A DNA stretch of 64,000 bases, taken from the NCBI RefSeq assembly GCF_000429625.1, contig NZ_AUCF01000014.1, positions 62,001-126,000 of the forward strand, written 5' to 3'. This DNA comes from Azospirillum halopraeferens DSM 3675 (GTDB taxonomy: Bacteria > Pseudomonadota > Alphaproteobacteria > Azospirillales > Azospirillaceae). The notes below the pieces were generated by a model. The model saw nothing but the letters and a program-made list of their open reading frames with translations, had not been told where the DNA came from and did not search any database. Made by a program: the position numbers and the translations under genes. Each line of letters begins with the position of its first letter. Positions within the stretch are counted from its first letter, which is position 1. Below, piece by piece: positions 28,159 through 39,667 of this stretch.

Positions 28159-28535
28159 TGACTGCATTCTAATGAGGCCGAAGACGCATCAATTTTCCGA
28201 TCAAAGACCGCATTTCAGATGGGGGTATGGACGGTGTGCCGGGCCCGCAGTTTAGGCCACGTCAGGTCAAATTTTGGGCGGCTCGGGTATTTGACTGCAT
28301 ATTGTGCAGTTTTCCGGATGGGTCCGGCGCCCGCACGGGGCGCGACAACGGCCGCACCGCACCCCGCCGCGCCCGGCAAAACTCCATGCTTTCCAAGCAT
28401 TTTGTCGCGCTTTCCGCGGATGATTGCGGCGGACCGAATCTGCGGCTAGGATGGCGCGCCGATGCGGGAGGGGCGTGCTGCCCGAATGATCAATGCCCAA
28501 ATTGCATCCATAGACCCGAAGCCGATTGACTGCAT
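28159..28535. promoter_or_regulatory. Three TGACTGCAT operator candidates between nitB and MocR gene
   Basis: TGACTGCAT occurs three times in the same orientation, at 28159-28167, 28292-28300 and 28527-28535. The middle copy is part of the 17-bp palindrome ACTGCATATTGTGCAGT (28294-28310). The third overlaps a possible -35 TTGACT with TATCGT 16 bp on, just ahead of the MocR gene. The first is 16 bp upstream of the sigma-54 box. The layout suits direct binding by the MocR regulator, or by a sigma-54 activator at the palindrome. The rest of the 28133-28560 gap shows no gene. Confidence 0.6.
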
Positions 28536-28560
28536 TCACTGTTAGGCTATCGTTGCTCGC

Positions 28561-29982
28561 ATGACCCAGCCGACCCACCCCTGGCTTTCCCTGATCCGTG
28601 GCAGCGACAAGCCGCGCTACGTGGCGATCGCCGATGCCATCGCCGATGACCTGCGCCGGGGCCGGCTGGCCCCCGGCGACCGGCTGCCGCCACAGCGCAC
28701 GCTGGCGGAAGCTCTGGATGTGGACTTCACCACCGTCGCCCGCGGCTACAACGAGGCGCAGCGGCGCGGGCTGGTCGAATCGCGCGTGGGCGCCGGCACC
28801 TTCGTGCGCCCGCCGGAGACGCCGGCGGCGGCCGTTCCCGGGCCCGCGGCGCCGGCGCCGGTGCGCACCGGCACGCCGCGCCGGGCGGCCGACCGCTCGA
28901 TGAACCTGCCTCCGGAGATCGAAGACCCCGCCCTGATCGCCCGCATGCGGCAGGGCTGGGCCGAGGTGGGCGAGGATCTCGTCGATCTCCTGCGCTACCA
29001 GGAGTTCGGCGGTTCACCGGAGGAGCGGCAGGCCGGGGCCGACTGGCTGGCCCGGCGCGGGCTGCCGGCGCCGGTGGAGCGGCTCCTGGTCTGCCCCGGC
29101 ACGCACGCAGCCCTGCTGGCCGTGCTGGGATCGCTGACCAAGGCGGGCGACGTCATCTGTGCCGAGGCGCTGACCTACCCCGGCCTGCGGGCTCTGGCGG
29201 CGCAGTCGGGGCTGGAGCTGATCGGCCTGCCGATGGACGGGGACGGCATCCTGCCCGATGCCTTCGCCGAGGTCTGCCGGACGCGCGCGCCGAAGGTCCT
29301 GTACTGCAACCCGACGCTCCAGAACCCCACCACCATATCCCTGCCGGCCGAGCGGCGGGCGGCGCTGATCGAGGTGGCGCGGCGCCACGGCGTCACCATC
29401 GTCGAGGACGACGCCTACGGCGCCCTGCCGGTCGACGGTCCGCCGCCGCTGGCGGCGCTGGCCCCGGACATCGTCTTCTACATCGGCGGCCTGGCGAAAA
29501 GCCTGGGTGCCGGCCTGCGCGTGGCCTATCTGGTGGTGCCCGAGGCCCGCCGCATCTGGCAGCTTTCGGCGCATCTGCGCGCCACCACGGTGATGGCGTC
29601 GCCCCTGACGGTGGCGCTGGCCACGCGCTGGATCACCGACGGCACGGCGGACGCCATCCTCGCCGCCGTGCGTGCGGAATCCGCGGCCCGGCAGGTTCTC
29701 GCGCGCGGCATACTGCCGACACCCAAGCCCCGCTCCGCCCCCGAAGCCTTCCATTTCTGGCTGCGCCTGCCCGACGACTGGAGCCGCTCCACCTTTGCGG
29801 CGACGATGCGCACCTCCACCATCGGCATCGTGGTCAGCGACGCCTTCACCGTGTCCGGCCCACCGCCGGAGGCGGTGCGCATCGGCCTCGGCGGCTGCTG
29901 CGCGGCGGAGGTCCGCATGGCCCTGGAGATGATGGCCCACACCCTGTCCCGCCCGCCGGCGCTGGCGTCCGCGTTCCTGTGA
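28561..29982 (+). CDS. MocR-family (GntR-HTH/aminotransferase) regulator
   Basis: This 473-residue protein has an N-terminal GntR winged helix (YVAIADAIADDLRRGRLAPGDRLPPQRTLAEALDV, residues 20-75). It is linked to a fold-type I aminotransferase domain (about 125-465) with NPTTISLPAERRAALIE, VEDDAYGALP and the PLP lysine in YIGGLAKSLGAGLRVAYLV. MocR regulators use PLP adducts as effectors. It diverges from the Nit1C operon and is the obvious local regulator, whereas classical Nit1C loci use a sigma-54 activator. The start is ATG directly after CTCGC with no strong ribosome site. Confidence 0.88.
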   Translation: MTQPTHPWLSLIRGSDKPRYVAIADAIADDLRRGRLAPGDRLPPQRTLAEALDVDFTTVARGYNEAQRRGLVESRVGAGTFVRPPETPAAAVPGPAAPAPVRTGTPRRAADRSMNLPPEIEDPALIARMRQGWAEVGEDLVDLLRYQEFGGSPEERQAGADWLARRGLPAPVERLLVCPGTHAALLAVLGSLTKAGDVICAEALTYPGLRALAAQSGLELIGLPMDGDGILPDAFAEVCRTRAPKVLYCNPTLQNPTTISLPAERRAALIEVARRHGVTIVEDDAYGALPVDGPPPLAALAPDIVFYIGGLAKSLGAGLRVAYLVVPEARRIWQLSAHLRATTVMASPLTVALATRWITDGTADAILAAVRAESAARQVLARGILPTPKPRSAPEAFHFWLRLPDDWSRSTFAATMRTSTIGIVVSDAFTVSGPPPEAVRIGLGGCCAAEVRMALEMMAHTLSRPPALASAFL

Positions 29983-29998
29983 CAGGGCCGGCCCGCCG

Positions 29999-33180
<3,182 letters not shown>

Positions 33181-33184
<4 letters not shown>

Positions 33185-33792
33185 GGCGCATCCTCCACGA
33201 TGCGGGCCAGCCGCAGCACCTGCGAGCTGAGCGTCACGCCGCTGCGCGCCAGGGCGTCGCGGTTGACCTCGAAGCGGACGCGGCCGTCGGCGATGTACAG
33301 ATTGATGATCCCGCCCCGGTGCGTGAAGCCGTCGCTGTCGGCAATGGTCAGGACCGGCCGGCCCCTCAGGGCACCGGCGACGGCGGTCCAGCGCTCCACC
33401 GCCGCCCGGGCGATGAACAGGAGGTGACAGGCCACGGCGTCCTCCGCTGCGAACGCGGCGTCCGCGATCTCGCGCACCGCCAGATGACGGTCGCCCACCG
33501 GCCGGTGGTGCAGCGCCCCCAGCGCCGGGCCGAACGGGTTGCCCCCGGCGACGCACAGCACCAGCGGCGCGTCCGGTCCGGTGAAGGCGGCGGGCGGCCA
33601 GGTCGCGAACTTGGCGAAATTGTACACGAAGGCGGCCTTCACTTCGTACTCTTCCACCGCCGCATCCTGCGCCGCACCGTCGCGGGCGCCGGCCACCGCC
33701 AGCAGCAGGGCCGCCAGCAGCGTCCCCGCACGCTTCGGGATGCGGGCGCGTCGGGCCGGACTGTCCTGATGATTGGCCGCGGTTCTCATCAT
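33181..33792 (-). CDS. YfiR-family (DUF4154) periplasmic protein
   Basis: This 203-residue protein has a signal peptide ([21 protein letters not shown]) and the YfiR hallmark [22 protein letters not shown]. It ends with the conserved [40 protein letters not shown]. YfiR-type proteins bind and repress a membrane signalling partner in the periplasm. Its neighbour is a hybrid kinase with a CHASE-type periplasmic domain, the likely partner. ATGA overlap links the two genes. Two tandem ATGs at 33792 and 33789 are possible starts. Confidence 0.88.
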
Positions 33793-33808
33793 CCCCGCCC
33801 GTCGCCGG

Positions 33809-35866
33809 TCAGAATCGCCGGATCACGCGGGCGTAGACACCTCTCTGCACCCGGCTGGGCGTCAGGTCGATGACCCCGGGGGTCGCCTCCATCCGTTCGG
33901 GTCCGATCAGGTTCTGGCCGACCAGCGCCAGTTCCCATTGCTCGGTGGGATGCCAGGCGAGGCTTACGTCCAGCGCGGCGTAGCCGCTGATGATGCCGTC
34001 GCCCAGATCGTCGACGGCGCGGGCCGTCAGGTCGAGCTGCACGCCGGACCCCAGGTCGTGGGAGGACCGCAGGATCACCTGGTGAGCCGGGCTGCCGGAT
34101 TCGGCAAGCCGGGCGGGTCCGGCGGCGGAGCCGTCCTTGTTGCGGATGTGCATCTTCAGGGCGCTGTATGCTCCGCGCAGGCGCCAGCCCGGACGGACAT
34201 CCCACTCCGCGGCCACCTCGACCCCGTACGTCTCGCCCTCCAGGGAGTTGGCGGCGCTGACCGGCAGCAGCAGGTGCGGCACCGGCATCCGCACGGGCGC
34301 CGGAGCGCCGACCCGGAAGCCGCGCAGGTCGGTGTACGTGTTGTAGAAGGCGGCCACGTCCAGCGACACCGACGCCACCGGCTGCACGCGGTAGCCCACC
34401 TCGTAGGCGACCACCTTTTCGGACGCCAGGTCCTCGCTGCCGGTCAGCGCGATCGCCAGGGGCAGGCGGCCGGTGGGGATGACCTGCTGGACGCCCACGA
34501 AGTCCTGTTCGGCGCGCGACGGGGTGCGCACGGCGCGCGATACCGCCGCCCACACCACATGATCCTCATGGGGCGTCCACACGGCACGTACGGTCGGTTG
34601 CAATTCCAGCCCGGTGGTCTCCCGGTACTCGGCCTTGGCCCCCGCGGTCAACTTCAGCCGGTCGGGGACCAGGGTGTGCTCGTTCTGGGCGAACACGCTG
34701 AACAGGGTGGAGGTGCGCGTCGTTCCGCGCGCGGAGATCAGGCCATCCTCGATGTCGCTGCGGTACCAGCGTGCGCCCATGCCCCAGATGAAATCGTCGC
34801 GTTCGCTCAGGGCGAAGCGGTGCTCCGCTTCCACGTCGACGGTCTGCTCACGGAAATTGCCGAGACGGCCGCGGAAGGTGCTGTGCTGGTAATAGCCCTG
34901 GACCAACAGGTGCGAGGCGGGCGCCAGGGTGCGCCGCCAGCGGCCCAGCACGTTGGCGTTGCCGGAGACCATGTCGGCACGCACCATGCGGACATAGGGC
35001 GGCGTCAGCAGCGGGGCGTAAGTGGCGTCGTCGGCCGTGCCGTGGAACATGTCGCCCTGCACCGTCAGCCGGTCCCGCGGCGACAGCTCCAGATCCGCCC
35101 GGAAGCCGGCGCGTCCGAACCGGCTGTGGTCCTCACCCGAACCGGGGGAGTCGGCCCCGCCGGCGTCGCGCGCCGTTCCCTCGGCGTAGATGCGCGCGTG
35201 TCCGGCGTCGCCCAGCCGGCCGCCGTAGCGCGCCCCGATCGAGCCGCGCTCCTGCGTGCCGACGGTCGCGCTGACCAGCCCGCCGGTGGTCGCCGCGGCG
35301 GGCTTGGTGACGATGTTGATGACGCCGTTGACGGCGTTGGCGCCCCACAGGGCGGCACCGGGACCGCGGATGACCTCGATGCGTTCCACATCCTCCAGGA
35401 AGACGCCCTCGCGTCCCCACAGGATGCCCGAGAACAACGGGGTGTAGGAGCTGACGCCGTCGATCAGCACCAGCAGCTTGTTGGCGTCACTGCCGCCGAA
35501 GCCCCGCGCCGTGACGAACCAGCGGTTGGAGCTGATGCGGGCGACCTGCACCCCCGGCACCAGGCGCAGCGCATCGGGGATCGAGGTGGCGCCAGACCGG
35601 CGGATCTCCTCCCCGGTCAGCACGAACATGGCCGCTGCGGTGTCACCCATGCGCTGCGGGCGCTTGGCCGCCGAGGTCACCGTGACCTCCAGCGACATCA
35701 ACTCTTCCAGGCTGAGCCCCATCAGGCCGGACAGGGTTCCCGCCGCCGTCCGACCGACCGGTCCGTCAGCGGCAAAGACAGCCGCGGGTGTCAGCAGCGG
35801 CACCAGCAGCGCGACCAGGGCCGGGAAGGCGACCCGGCGGTGGCCGGGCTTGTGTTCGTTGGTCAT
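33809..35866 (-). CDS. TonB-dependent outer-membrane receptor
   Basis: This 685-residue protein has a signal peptide (VAFPALVALLVPLLTPAAVFA), a short LSLEELMSLEVTVTSAAKRPQ box typical of this receptor group, a plug domain (GEEIRRSGATSIPDALRLVPGV, RGFGGSDANKLLVLIDGV, IEVIRGPGAALWGANAVNG) and a beta-barrel ending in an aromatic residue (VYARVIRRF). It imports an unknown ligand through TonB, or senses it. ATG at 35866 was chosen because the signal peptide starts just after; a GTG at 35893 is open too. It is followed by YfiR and the kinase. Confidence 0.9.
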   Translation of the reverse strand: MTNEHKPGHRRVAFPALVALLVPLLTPAAVFAADGPVGRTAAGTLSGLMGLSLEELMSLEVTVTSAAKRPQRMGDTAAAMFVLTGEEIRRSGATSIPDALRLVPGVQVARISSNRWFVTARGFGGSDANKLLVLIDGVSSYTPLFSGILWGREGVFLEDVERIEVIRGPGAALWGANAVNGVINIVTKPAAATTGGLVSATVGTQERGSIGARYGGRLGDAGHARIYAEGTARDAGGADSPGSGEDHSRFGRAGFRADLELSPRDRLTVQGDMFHGTADDATYAPLLTPPYVRMVRADMVSGNANVLGRWRRTLAPASHLLVQGYYQHSTFRGRLGNFREQTVDVEAEHRFALSERDDFIWGMGARWYRSDIEDGLISARGTTRTSTLFSVFAQNEHTLVPDRLKLTAGAKAEYRETTGLELQPTVRAVWTPHEDHVVWAAVSRAVRTPSRAEQDFVGVQQVIPTGRLPLAIALTGSEDLASEKVVAYEVGYRVQPVASVSLDVAAFYNTYTDLRGFRVGAPAPVRMPVPHLLLPVSAANSLEGETYGVEVAAEWDVRPGWRLRGAYSALKMHIRNKDGSAAGPARLAESGSPAHQVILRSSHDLGSGVQLDLTARAVDDLGDGIISGYAALDVSLAWHPTEQWELALVGQNLIGPERMEATPGVIDLTPSRVQRGVYARVIRRF

Positions 35867-36065
35867 CCGCAGCACCCATGGCCATCCCCACACCCGTCGC
35901 GGCCGCTGCCGGCCGGCGGGCGTCGCTCAAATACAGGACAAATCGATCGGCGTCGAGGGTGCGCGCCATGTTGCCGATCCGGTGCGGCGGAAAGGACAAA
36001 ATCCGGGCCATCCGCAATGATTGCAGTAGCGGCGGGATGGGAGAGCAGGGCAGGGCGCCGGGAGG

Positions 36066-36091
36066 GCCGTCATGCGACGTCGCATGACGGC
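36066..36091. repeat. 26-bp perfect palindrome
   Basis: Positions 36066-36091 read the same on both strands without interruption, with half-site GCCGTCATGCGAC meeting its inverse at 36078/36079. It begins seven bases after the stop of the small membrane-protein gene. There is no T-run on either side, so a protein-binding site is as likely as a terminator. Confidence 0.8.
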
Positions 36092-36097
36092 GCTTCG

Positions 36098-36286
36098 TCA
36101 GGCAACCACCAGTCCGAGAAAGGTCAGCAGGACGAAACCGACCAGTCCGCCGATGAAGACGGCGCGCCGTGCCGGTGTGTTCAGGATGATGCGGCCGCCG
36201 CGGGCCTTCTCCGCGGAGATCGGCCGGCCGGCGGAGCCGGGCGGTCGGCGGTCCGTGCGGGGGTCGGGGTTTGCGGGGTCGGTCAT
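36098..36286 (-). CDS. Small single-pass membrane protein
   Basis: This 62-residue protein has a charged proline-rich head and one C-terminal transmembrane helix (VFIGGLVGFVLLTFLGLVVA). GGAG lies 9 nt before the ATG, which is a convincing start. The family is unknown; such short proteins occur in alphaproteobacteria as assembly or transporter accessories. It is bracketed by a perfect palindrome downstream and a hairpin directly upstream, so its expression may be separately controlled. Confidence 0.6.
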   Translation of the reverse strand: MTDPANPDPRTDRRPPGSAGRPISAEKARGGRIILNTPARRAVFIGGLVGFVLLTFLGLVVA

Positions 36287-36296
36287 GGCAATGCTC

Positions 36297-36336
36297 CGGC
36301 CTGTTGACGGGGTGGCATCCCCCCGTCAACAGGCCG
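36297..36336 (-). terminator. 16-bp hairpin ahead of small membrane protein
   Basis: CGGCCTGTTGACGGGG at 36297-36312 is the exact inverse of 36321-36336, around an eight-base loop. It lies after the TIM-barrel gene (36368) and touches the ribosome site of the 62-residue gene. It may be an attenuator or terminator, though no T-run follows. Confidence 0.55.
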
Positions 36337-36367
36337 CTGCCCCGTCCCTCACACACCACCGTGCGGT

Positions 36368-37231
36368 TCAGACGGCCGTGCGGTGGCGCCCGATGCAGGT
36401 GGCCAGCACCTCGTCCATGGGCAGCGCCCACCAGCGCTCGGAGAAGATCTCCACCTCCGCGAACCCGGCGAAGCCGGCGGCCTCGACGCGGGCGCGCAGG
36501 CGCGGCAGGTCGATGACGCCGTCTCCCATCATGCCACGGTCGTTCAGCAGGTCGGTGGTCGGCACCAGCCAGTCGCAGACGTGGAAGGCCAGCAGCCGGC
36601 GCCGGCCGGCGCGGGCGATCTGGGCGTCCAGATCGTCGTCCCACCACACGTGGTAGGCGTCCACCGCCACCCCCAGCGCGCCGCCGCCGTCCGGGTCCAG
36701 CCGGTCGCACAGGTCGAGGGCGTGGCGCAGCGTGTTCACGCAGGCGCGGTCGGCGGCGTACATGGGGTGCAGCGGCTCGATCGCCAGGGGCATACGGGCG
36801 CCGCGGGCGTACTCCAGCAGCTCGGCGATGCCGTCCTCCACCCGGGCCCGGGCGGCGCCCAGGTCCTTGTCGGGGCGGCAGCCGGGGCGCGAGAACTGCG
36901 GCAGCCCGCCGACCACCAGCACCAGGCAGGGGGCGCCCAGCGCCGCCGCCTCGTCCACCGCGCGGCGGTTGTCGTCGCGCACCTCGGCCCGCCGCTCGGC
37001 GTCGGCCGGGAACATGCCGCCGCGGCAGTAGCCCGACAGCTCCAGCCCCGCGTCGCGCAGCGCCCGCACCGCCCGCTCCAATCCGATCGCCGCCACCTGG
37101 TCGCGCCAGGGGGAGACGGCGCGGATGCCGTGGCGCGCGCAGGCGTCGATGATGGCCGCCAGGTTCCCTTGCCGGCGCACCGTGGCGGTGTTGACGGACA
37201 GCCAGCGGTGATCGCCCGAGAAGTCGCGCAT
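36368..37231 (-). CDS. Sugar phosphate isomerase/epimerase-family TIM-barrel protein
   Basis: This 287-residue xylose-isomerase-like TIM-barrel protein has LAAIIDACARHGIRAVSPWRDQV, MPLAIEPLHPMYAADRACVN with a metal-binding glutamate, VAVDAYHVWWDDDLDAQIARA with a metal-binding Asp/His, LLAFHVCDWLVP and FAEVEIFSERWW. The family isomerises or epimerises keto-sugars or polyols with Mn or Mg. The substrate is unknown. It is last in the unit that starts with the Gfo/Idh gene, 15 bp after the DUF993 gene. Confidence 0.82.
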   Translation of the reverse strand: MRDFSGDHRWLSVNTATVRRQGNLAAIIDACARHGIRAVSPWRDQVAAIGLERAVRALRDAGLELSGYCRGGMFPADAERRAEVRDDNRRAVDEAAALGAPCLVLVVGGLPQFSRPGCRPDKDLGAARARVEDGIAELLEYARGARMPLAIEPLHPMYAADRACVNTLRHALDLCDRLDPDGGGALGVAVDAYHVWWDDDLDAQIARAGRRRLLAFHVCDWLVPTTDLLNDRGMMGDGVIDLPRLRARVEAAGFAGFAEVEIFSERWWALPMDEVLATCIGRHRTAV

Positions 37232-37246
37232 GTCCGGCCCCTCCCG

Positions 37247-38416
37247 TCAGCCCGCGTCCACGCCGCGCACCGCCAGCACCGCGCGCATGCGGGCGGCGGC
37301 GGCGGCGGGGTCGCGCAGCAGCCCGGCCCGGTCGGCCAGGCGGAACAGCGCCGCCAGATGCAGGGTGGAACGGGCGCTCTCCTGGCCCCCGATCATGGTG
37401 AAATGGTCCTGGTGGCCGTTCAGGTAGGCCATGAACACCACCCCCGTCTTGTAGAAGCGGGTGGGGGCGCGGAAGATGTGGCGGGACAGGGGCACCGTCG
37501 GCCCGAGGATGTCGTGGAAGACGTCCTCCCGGCCCTCCGCCAGGGCCGCCAGGGCCGCTGCCGCCGCCGGGGCGATGGCGTCGAAGATGCCGAGCAGCGC
37601 GTCGGAGTGATGGGCCCCGTCGCCGGCGATCAGCTCGGCGTAGTTGAAGTCGTCGCCGGTGTACATGCGCACCCCCGGCGCCAGCCGCCGGCGCATGGCG
37701 ATCTCCTTGTCCTTGTCGAGGAGGGAGATCTTCACCCCGTCCACCCTGGACGCGAAGTCGTTGATGATGGACACGGCCGTGTCCATGGCGGCGTCCGGGT
37801 CGTCGCTGCCCCAGTAGCCGGCCAGAGCCGGGTCGAACATGGCGCCCAGCCAATGGATGATCACCGGTTCGCGCACGCGCCCCAGGACATGGGCGTAGAC
37901 CCGCAGGTAGTCGTCCGGCCCGCGCGCCACACGCGCCAGGGCCCGCGACGCCATCAGGATGATGCGCCCGCCCAGCGCCTCCACCGCTTCCGCCTGCTCC
38001 TCGTAGGCGCGGATGACGTCGTCGATGCCGCGGGCATCGTCGGGTGCCAGGTGGTCGGTGCCGACGCCGCAGGCCACGAGTCCGCCGCGCGGCCGGGCGG
38101 CGTCCAGGGAGCGGCGGATCAGCTCCAGCGAGGCCGGCCAGTCCAGCCCCATGCCGCGCTGGGCGGTGTCCATGGCCTCGGCGACGCCGAACCCCAGGTC
38201 CCACAGATGCTCGCGGAAGGCGATGGTGCGGTCCCAGTCGATGGCGGCGTCCAGCCACGGGTCGGCGTCGGCCAGCGGGTCGGCCACGGTGTGGGCGGCG
38301 GCGAAGGCGACGCGGGTCAGCGGCCGCTCGGTGCGGGCCGGAAAGCCCCGCGGCGGGGAGAGCCGGTAGGATTCCAGCGTGCGGTCGGCGCGCGGCAGGC
38401 GCAGGGTGATGTCCAT
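37247..38416 (-). CDS. DUF993-family protein (dihydrodipicolinate synthase-like)
   Basis: This 389-residue protein matches the DUF993 family, an aldolase-like TIM barrel. It has DWDRTIAFREHLWDLGFGVAEAMDTAQRGMGLDW near residue 60, VGTDHL, ILMASRALA, IIHWLGAMFDPALAGYW near 170 and KISLLDKDKEIAMR near 205. The activity has not been described to my knowledge; a lyase or aldolase step in sugar or polyol catabolism is inferred. It sits between the Gfo/Idh and TIM-barrel genes, 16 bp from each. Confidence 0.84.
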   Translation of the reverse strand: MDITLRLPRADRTLESYRLSPPRGFPARTERPLTRVAFAAAHTVADPLADADPWLDAAIDWDRTIAFREHLWDLGFGVAEAMDTAQRGMGLDWPASLELIRRSLDAARPRGGLVACGVGTDHLAPDDARGIDDVIRAYEEQAEAVEALGGRIILMASRALARVARGPDDYLRVYAHVLGRVREPVIIHWLGAMFDPALAGYWGSDDPDAAMDTAVSIINDFASRVDGVKISLLDKDKEIAMRRRLAPGVRMYTGDDFNYAELIAGDGAHHSDALLGIFDAIAPAAAAALAALAEGREDVFHDILGPTVPLSRHIFRAPTRFYKTGVVFMAYLNGHQDHFTMIGGQESARSTLHLAALFRLADRAGLLRDPAAAAARMRAVLAVRGVDAG

Positions 38417-38432
38417 GGCGGGGGTCTCCGGT

Positions 38433-39584
38433 TCAGACGGTCAGCGCCGGCACGTCGACCCAGCGACGCTCGCGCCAGCTCTGCATGGCGCATTCCACCA
38501 GCTGGACGCCCTTGGCGCCCTCGATCAGGCCATGGGCGTAGGGGGCGTCCTCCGCCACGTGGCGGATGAACATCTCCCACTGCACCTTGAAGCCGTTGTC
38601 GCAGACCTGATTGTCGGGCACCGGCTGCCAGGTGCGGTAGAAGTCGATGGTCTGCTTCTCGTCCGGGTTCCACACCGGGCGCGGCGTGCCCTGGCGCGGC
38701 TGGATCACGCAGTCGGTCAGCCCGGCGACGGCGGAGCCGTGGGTGCCGTCCACGTGGAAGGTGACGAGGTCGTCGCGGTAGACCCGCGTCGTCCAGGACG
38801 AGTTGATCTGGGCGATGACGCCGCCCTCCAGCTCGAACGTGGCGTAGGCGGCGTCGTCGGCGGTGGCGTCATAGGGACGCCCCTGTTCGTCCCGGCGCTG
38901 CGGGATGTGGGTGGCGCCCAGGCAGGACAGACTCTTCACCGCGCCGAACAGGTTGTCCAGCACGTAGCGCCAGTGGCAGATCATGTCGAGGATGATGCCG
39001 CCGCCGTCCTCGCTGCGGTAATTCCACGACGGGCGCTGGGCCGGCTGCCAGTCGCCCTCGAACACCCAGTAGCCGAACTCGCCGCGCACCGACAGCATGC
39101 GGCCGAAGAAGCCGCTGTCGCGCAGCATGCGCAGCTTCTGCAGGCCGGGCAGGAACAGCTTGTCCTGCACCGTGCCGTTCTTCACCCCGGCCTCCCGCGC
39201 CAGGCGGACGATGCGCATGGCCTCGTCCAGGCCGGTGGCGATGGGCTTCTCGCAATAGACGTGCTTGCCCGCCCGAATCGCCCGCTCCAGCAGGGCCGGG
39301 CGCATCTGCGTGGTGCCCGCGTCGAAGAAGATGGCGTCGTCGGGGTTGGCGAGGGCTTCGTCCAGGTCGCCGCTCCACCGCTCCACCCCGTGGCGCTGGG
39401 CCAGTTCGCGCACCTTGTCGGCGTTGCGGCCGACCAGGATGGGGTCGGGCACGACCCGCGACCCGTCGGACAGGGTGACGCCGCCCTGCGCGCGGATGGC
39501 CAGGACGGAGCGGATGAGGTGCTGGTTCATCCCCATGCGCCCCGTGACGCCGTGCATGATGATCCCGAGTCGTCGCTGAGCCAT
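38433..39584 (-). CDS. Gfo/Idh/MocA-family NAD(P) oxidoreductase
   Basis: This 383-residue dehydrogenase has an N-terminal Rossmann start (LGIIMHGVTGRMGMNQHLIRSV) in an unusual form, AGKHVYCEKPIATGLDEAMRI with the catalytic lysine near residue 120, and a C-terminal beta domain with EDGGGIILDMICHWRYVLD near 205. It likely oxidises a hydroxyl of a sugar, polyol or sugar acid. It starts the second TetR-controlled unit; the operator lies 29-52 bp upstream. Longer than typical by a few loops. Confidence 0.86.
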   Translation of the reverse strand: MAQRRLGIIMHGVTGRMGMNQHLIRSVLAIRAQGGVTLSDGSRVVPDPILVGRNADKVRELAQRHGVERWSGDLDEALANPDDAIFFDAGTTQMRPALLERAIRAGKHVYCEKPIATGLDEAMRIVRLAREAGVKNGTVQDKLFLPGLQKLRMLRDSGFFGRMLSVRGEFGYWVFEGDWQPAQRPSWNYRSEDGGGIILDMICHWRYVLDNLFGAVKSLSCLGATHIPQRRDEQGRPYDATADDAAYATFELEGGVIAQINSSWTTRVYRDDLVTFHVDGTHGSAVAGLTDCVIQPRQGTPRPVWNPDEKQTIDFYRTWQPVPDNQVCDNGFKVQWEMFIRHVAEDAPYAHGLIEGAKGVQLVECAMQSWRERRWVDVPALTV

Positions 39585-39612
39585 GTCCGCCTCACTCCCT
39601 CGCCCGTGTTAT

Positions 39613-39636
39613 AAGTAAGTAACTTGTTAGTTACAT
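39613..39636. promoter_or_regulatory. TetR operator candidate upstream of Gfo/Idh gene
   Basis: The core GTAACTTGTTAGTTAC (39619-39634) is a 6-4-6 inverted repeat. The 24-bp stretch shares 20 bases with 45119-45142 in front of the TetR gene. On the minus strand TATAAC (39613-39608) at its edge may be the -10 box. Confidence 0.75.
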
Positions 39637-39667
39637 AGATGATGAATACAGGATGGCGCGGCCGCCG

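Noticed and set aside
28294..28310. The palindrome ACTGCATATTGTGCAGT considered as an NtrC site
   Set aside because: It lacks the GCAC/GTGC arms and spacing of NtrC sites. It is better explained as part of the TGACTGCAT set or a site for another activator.
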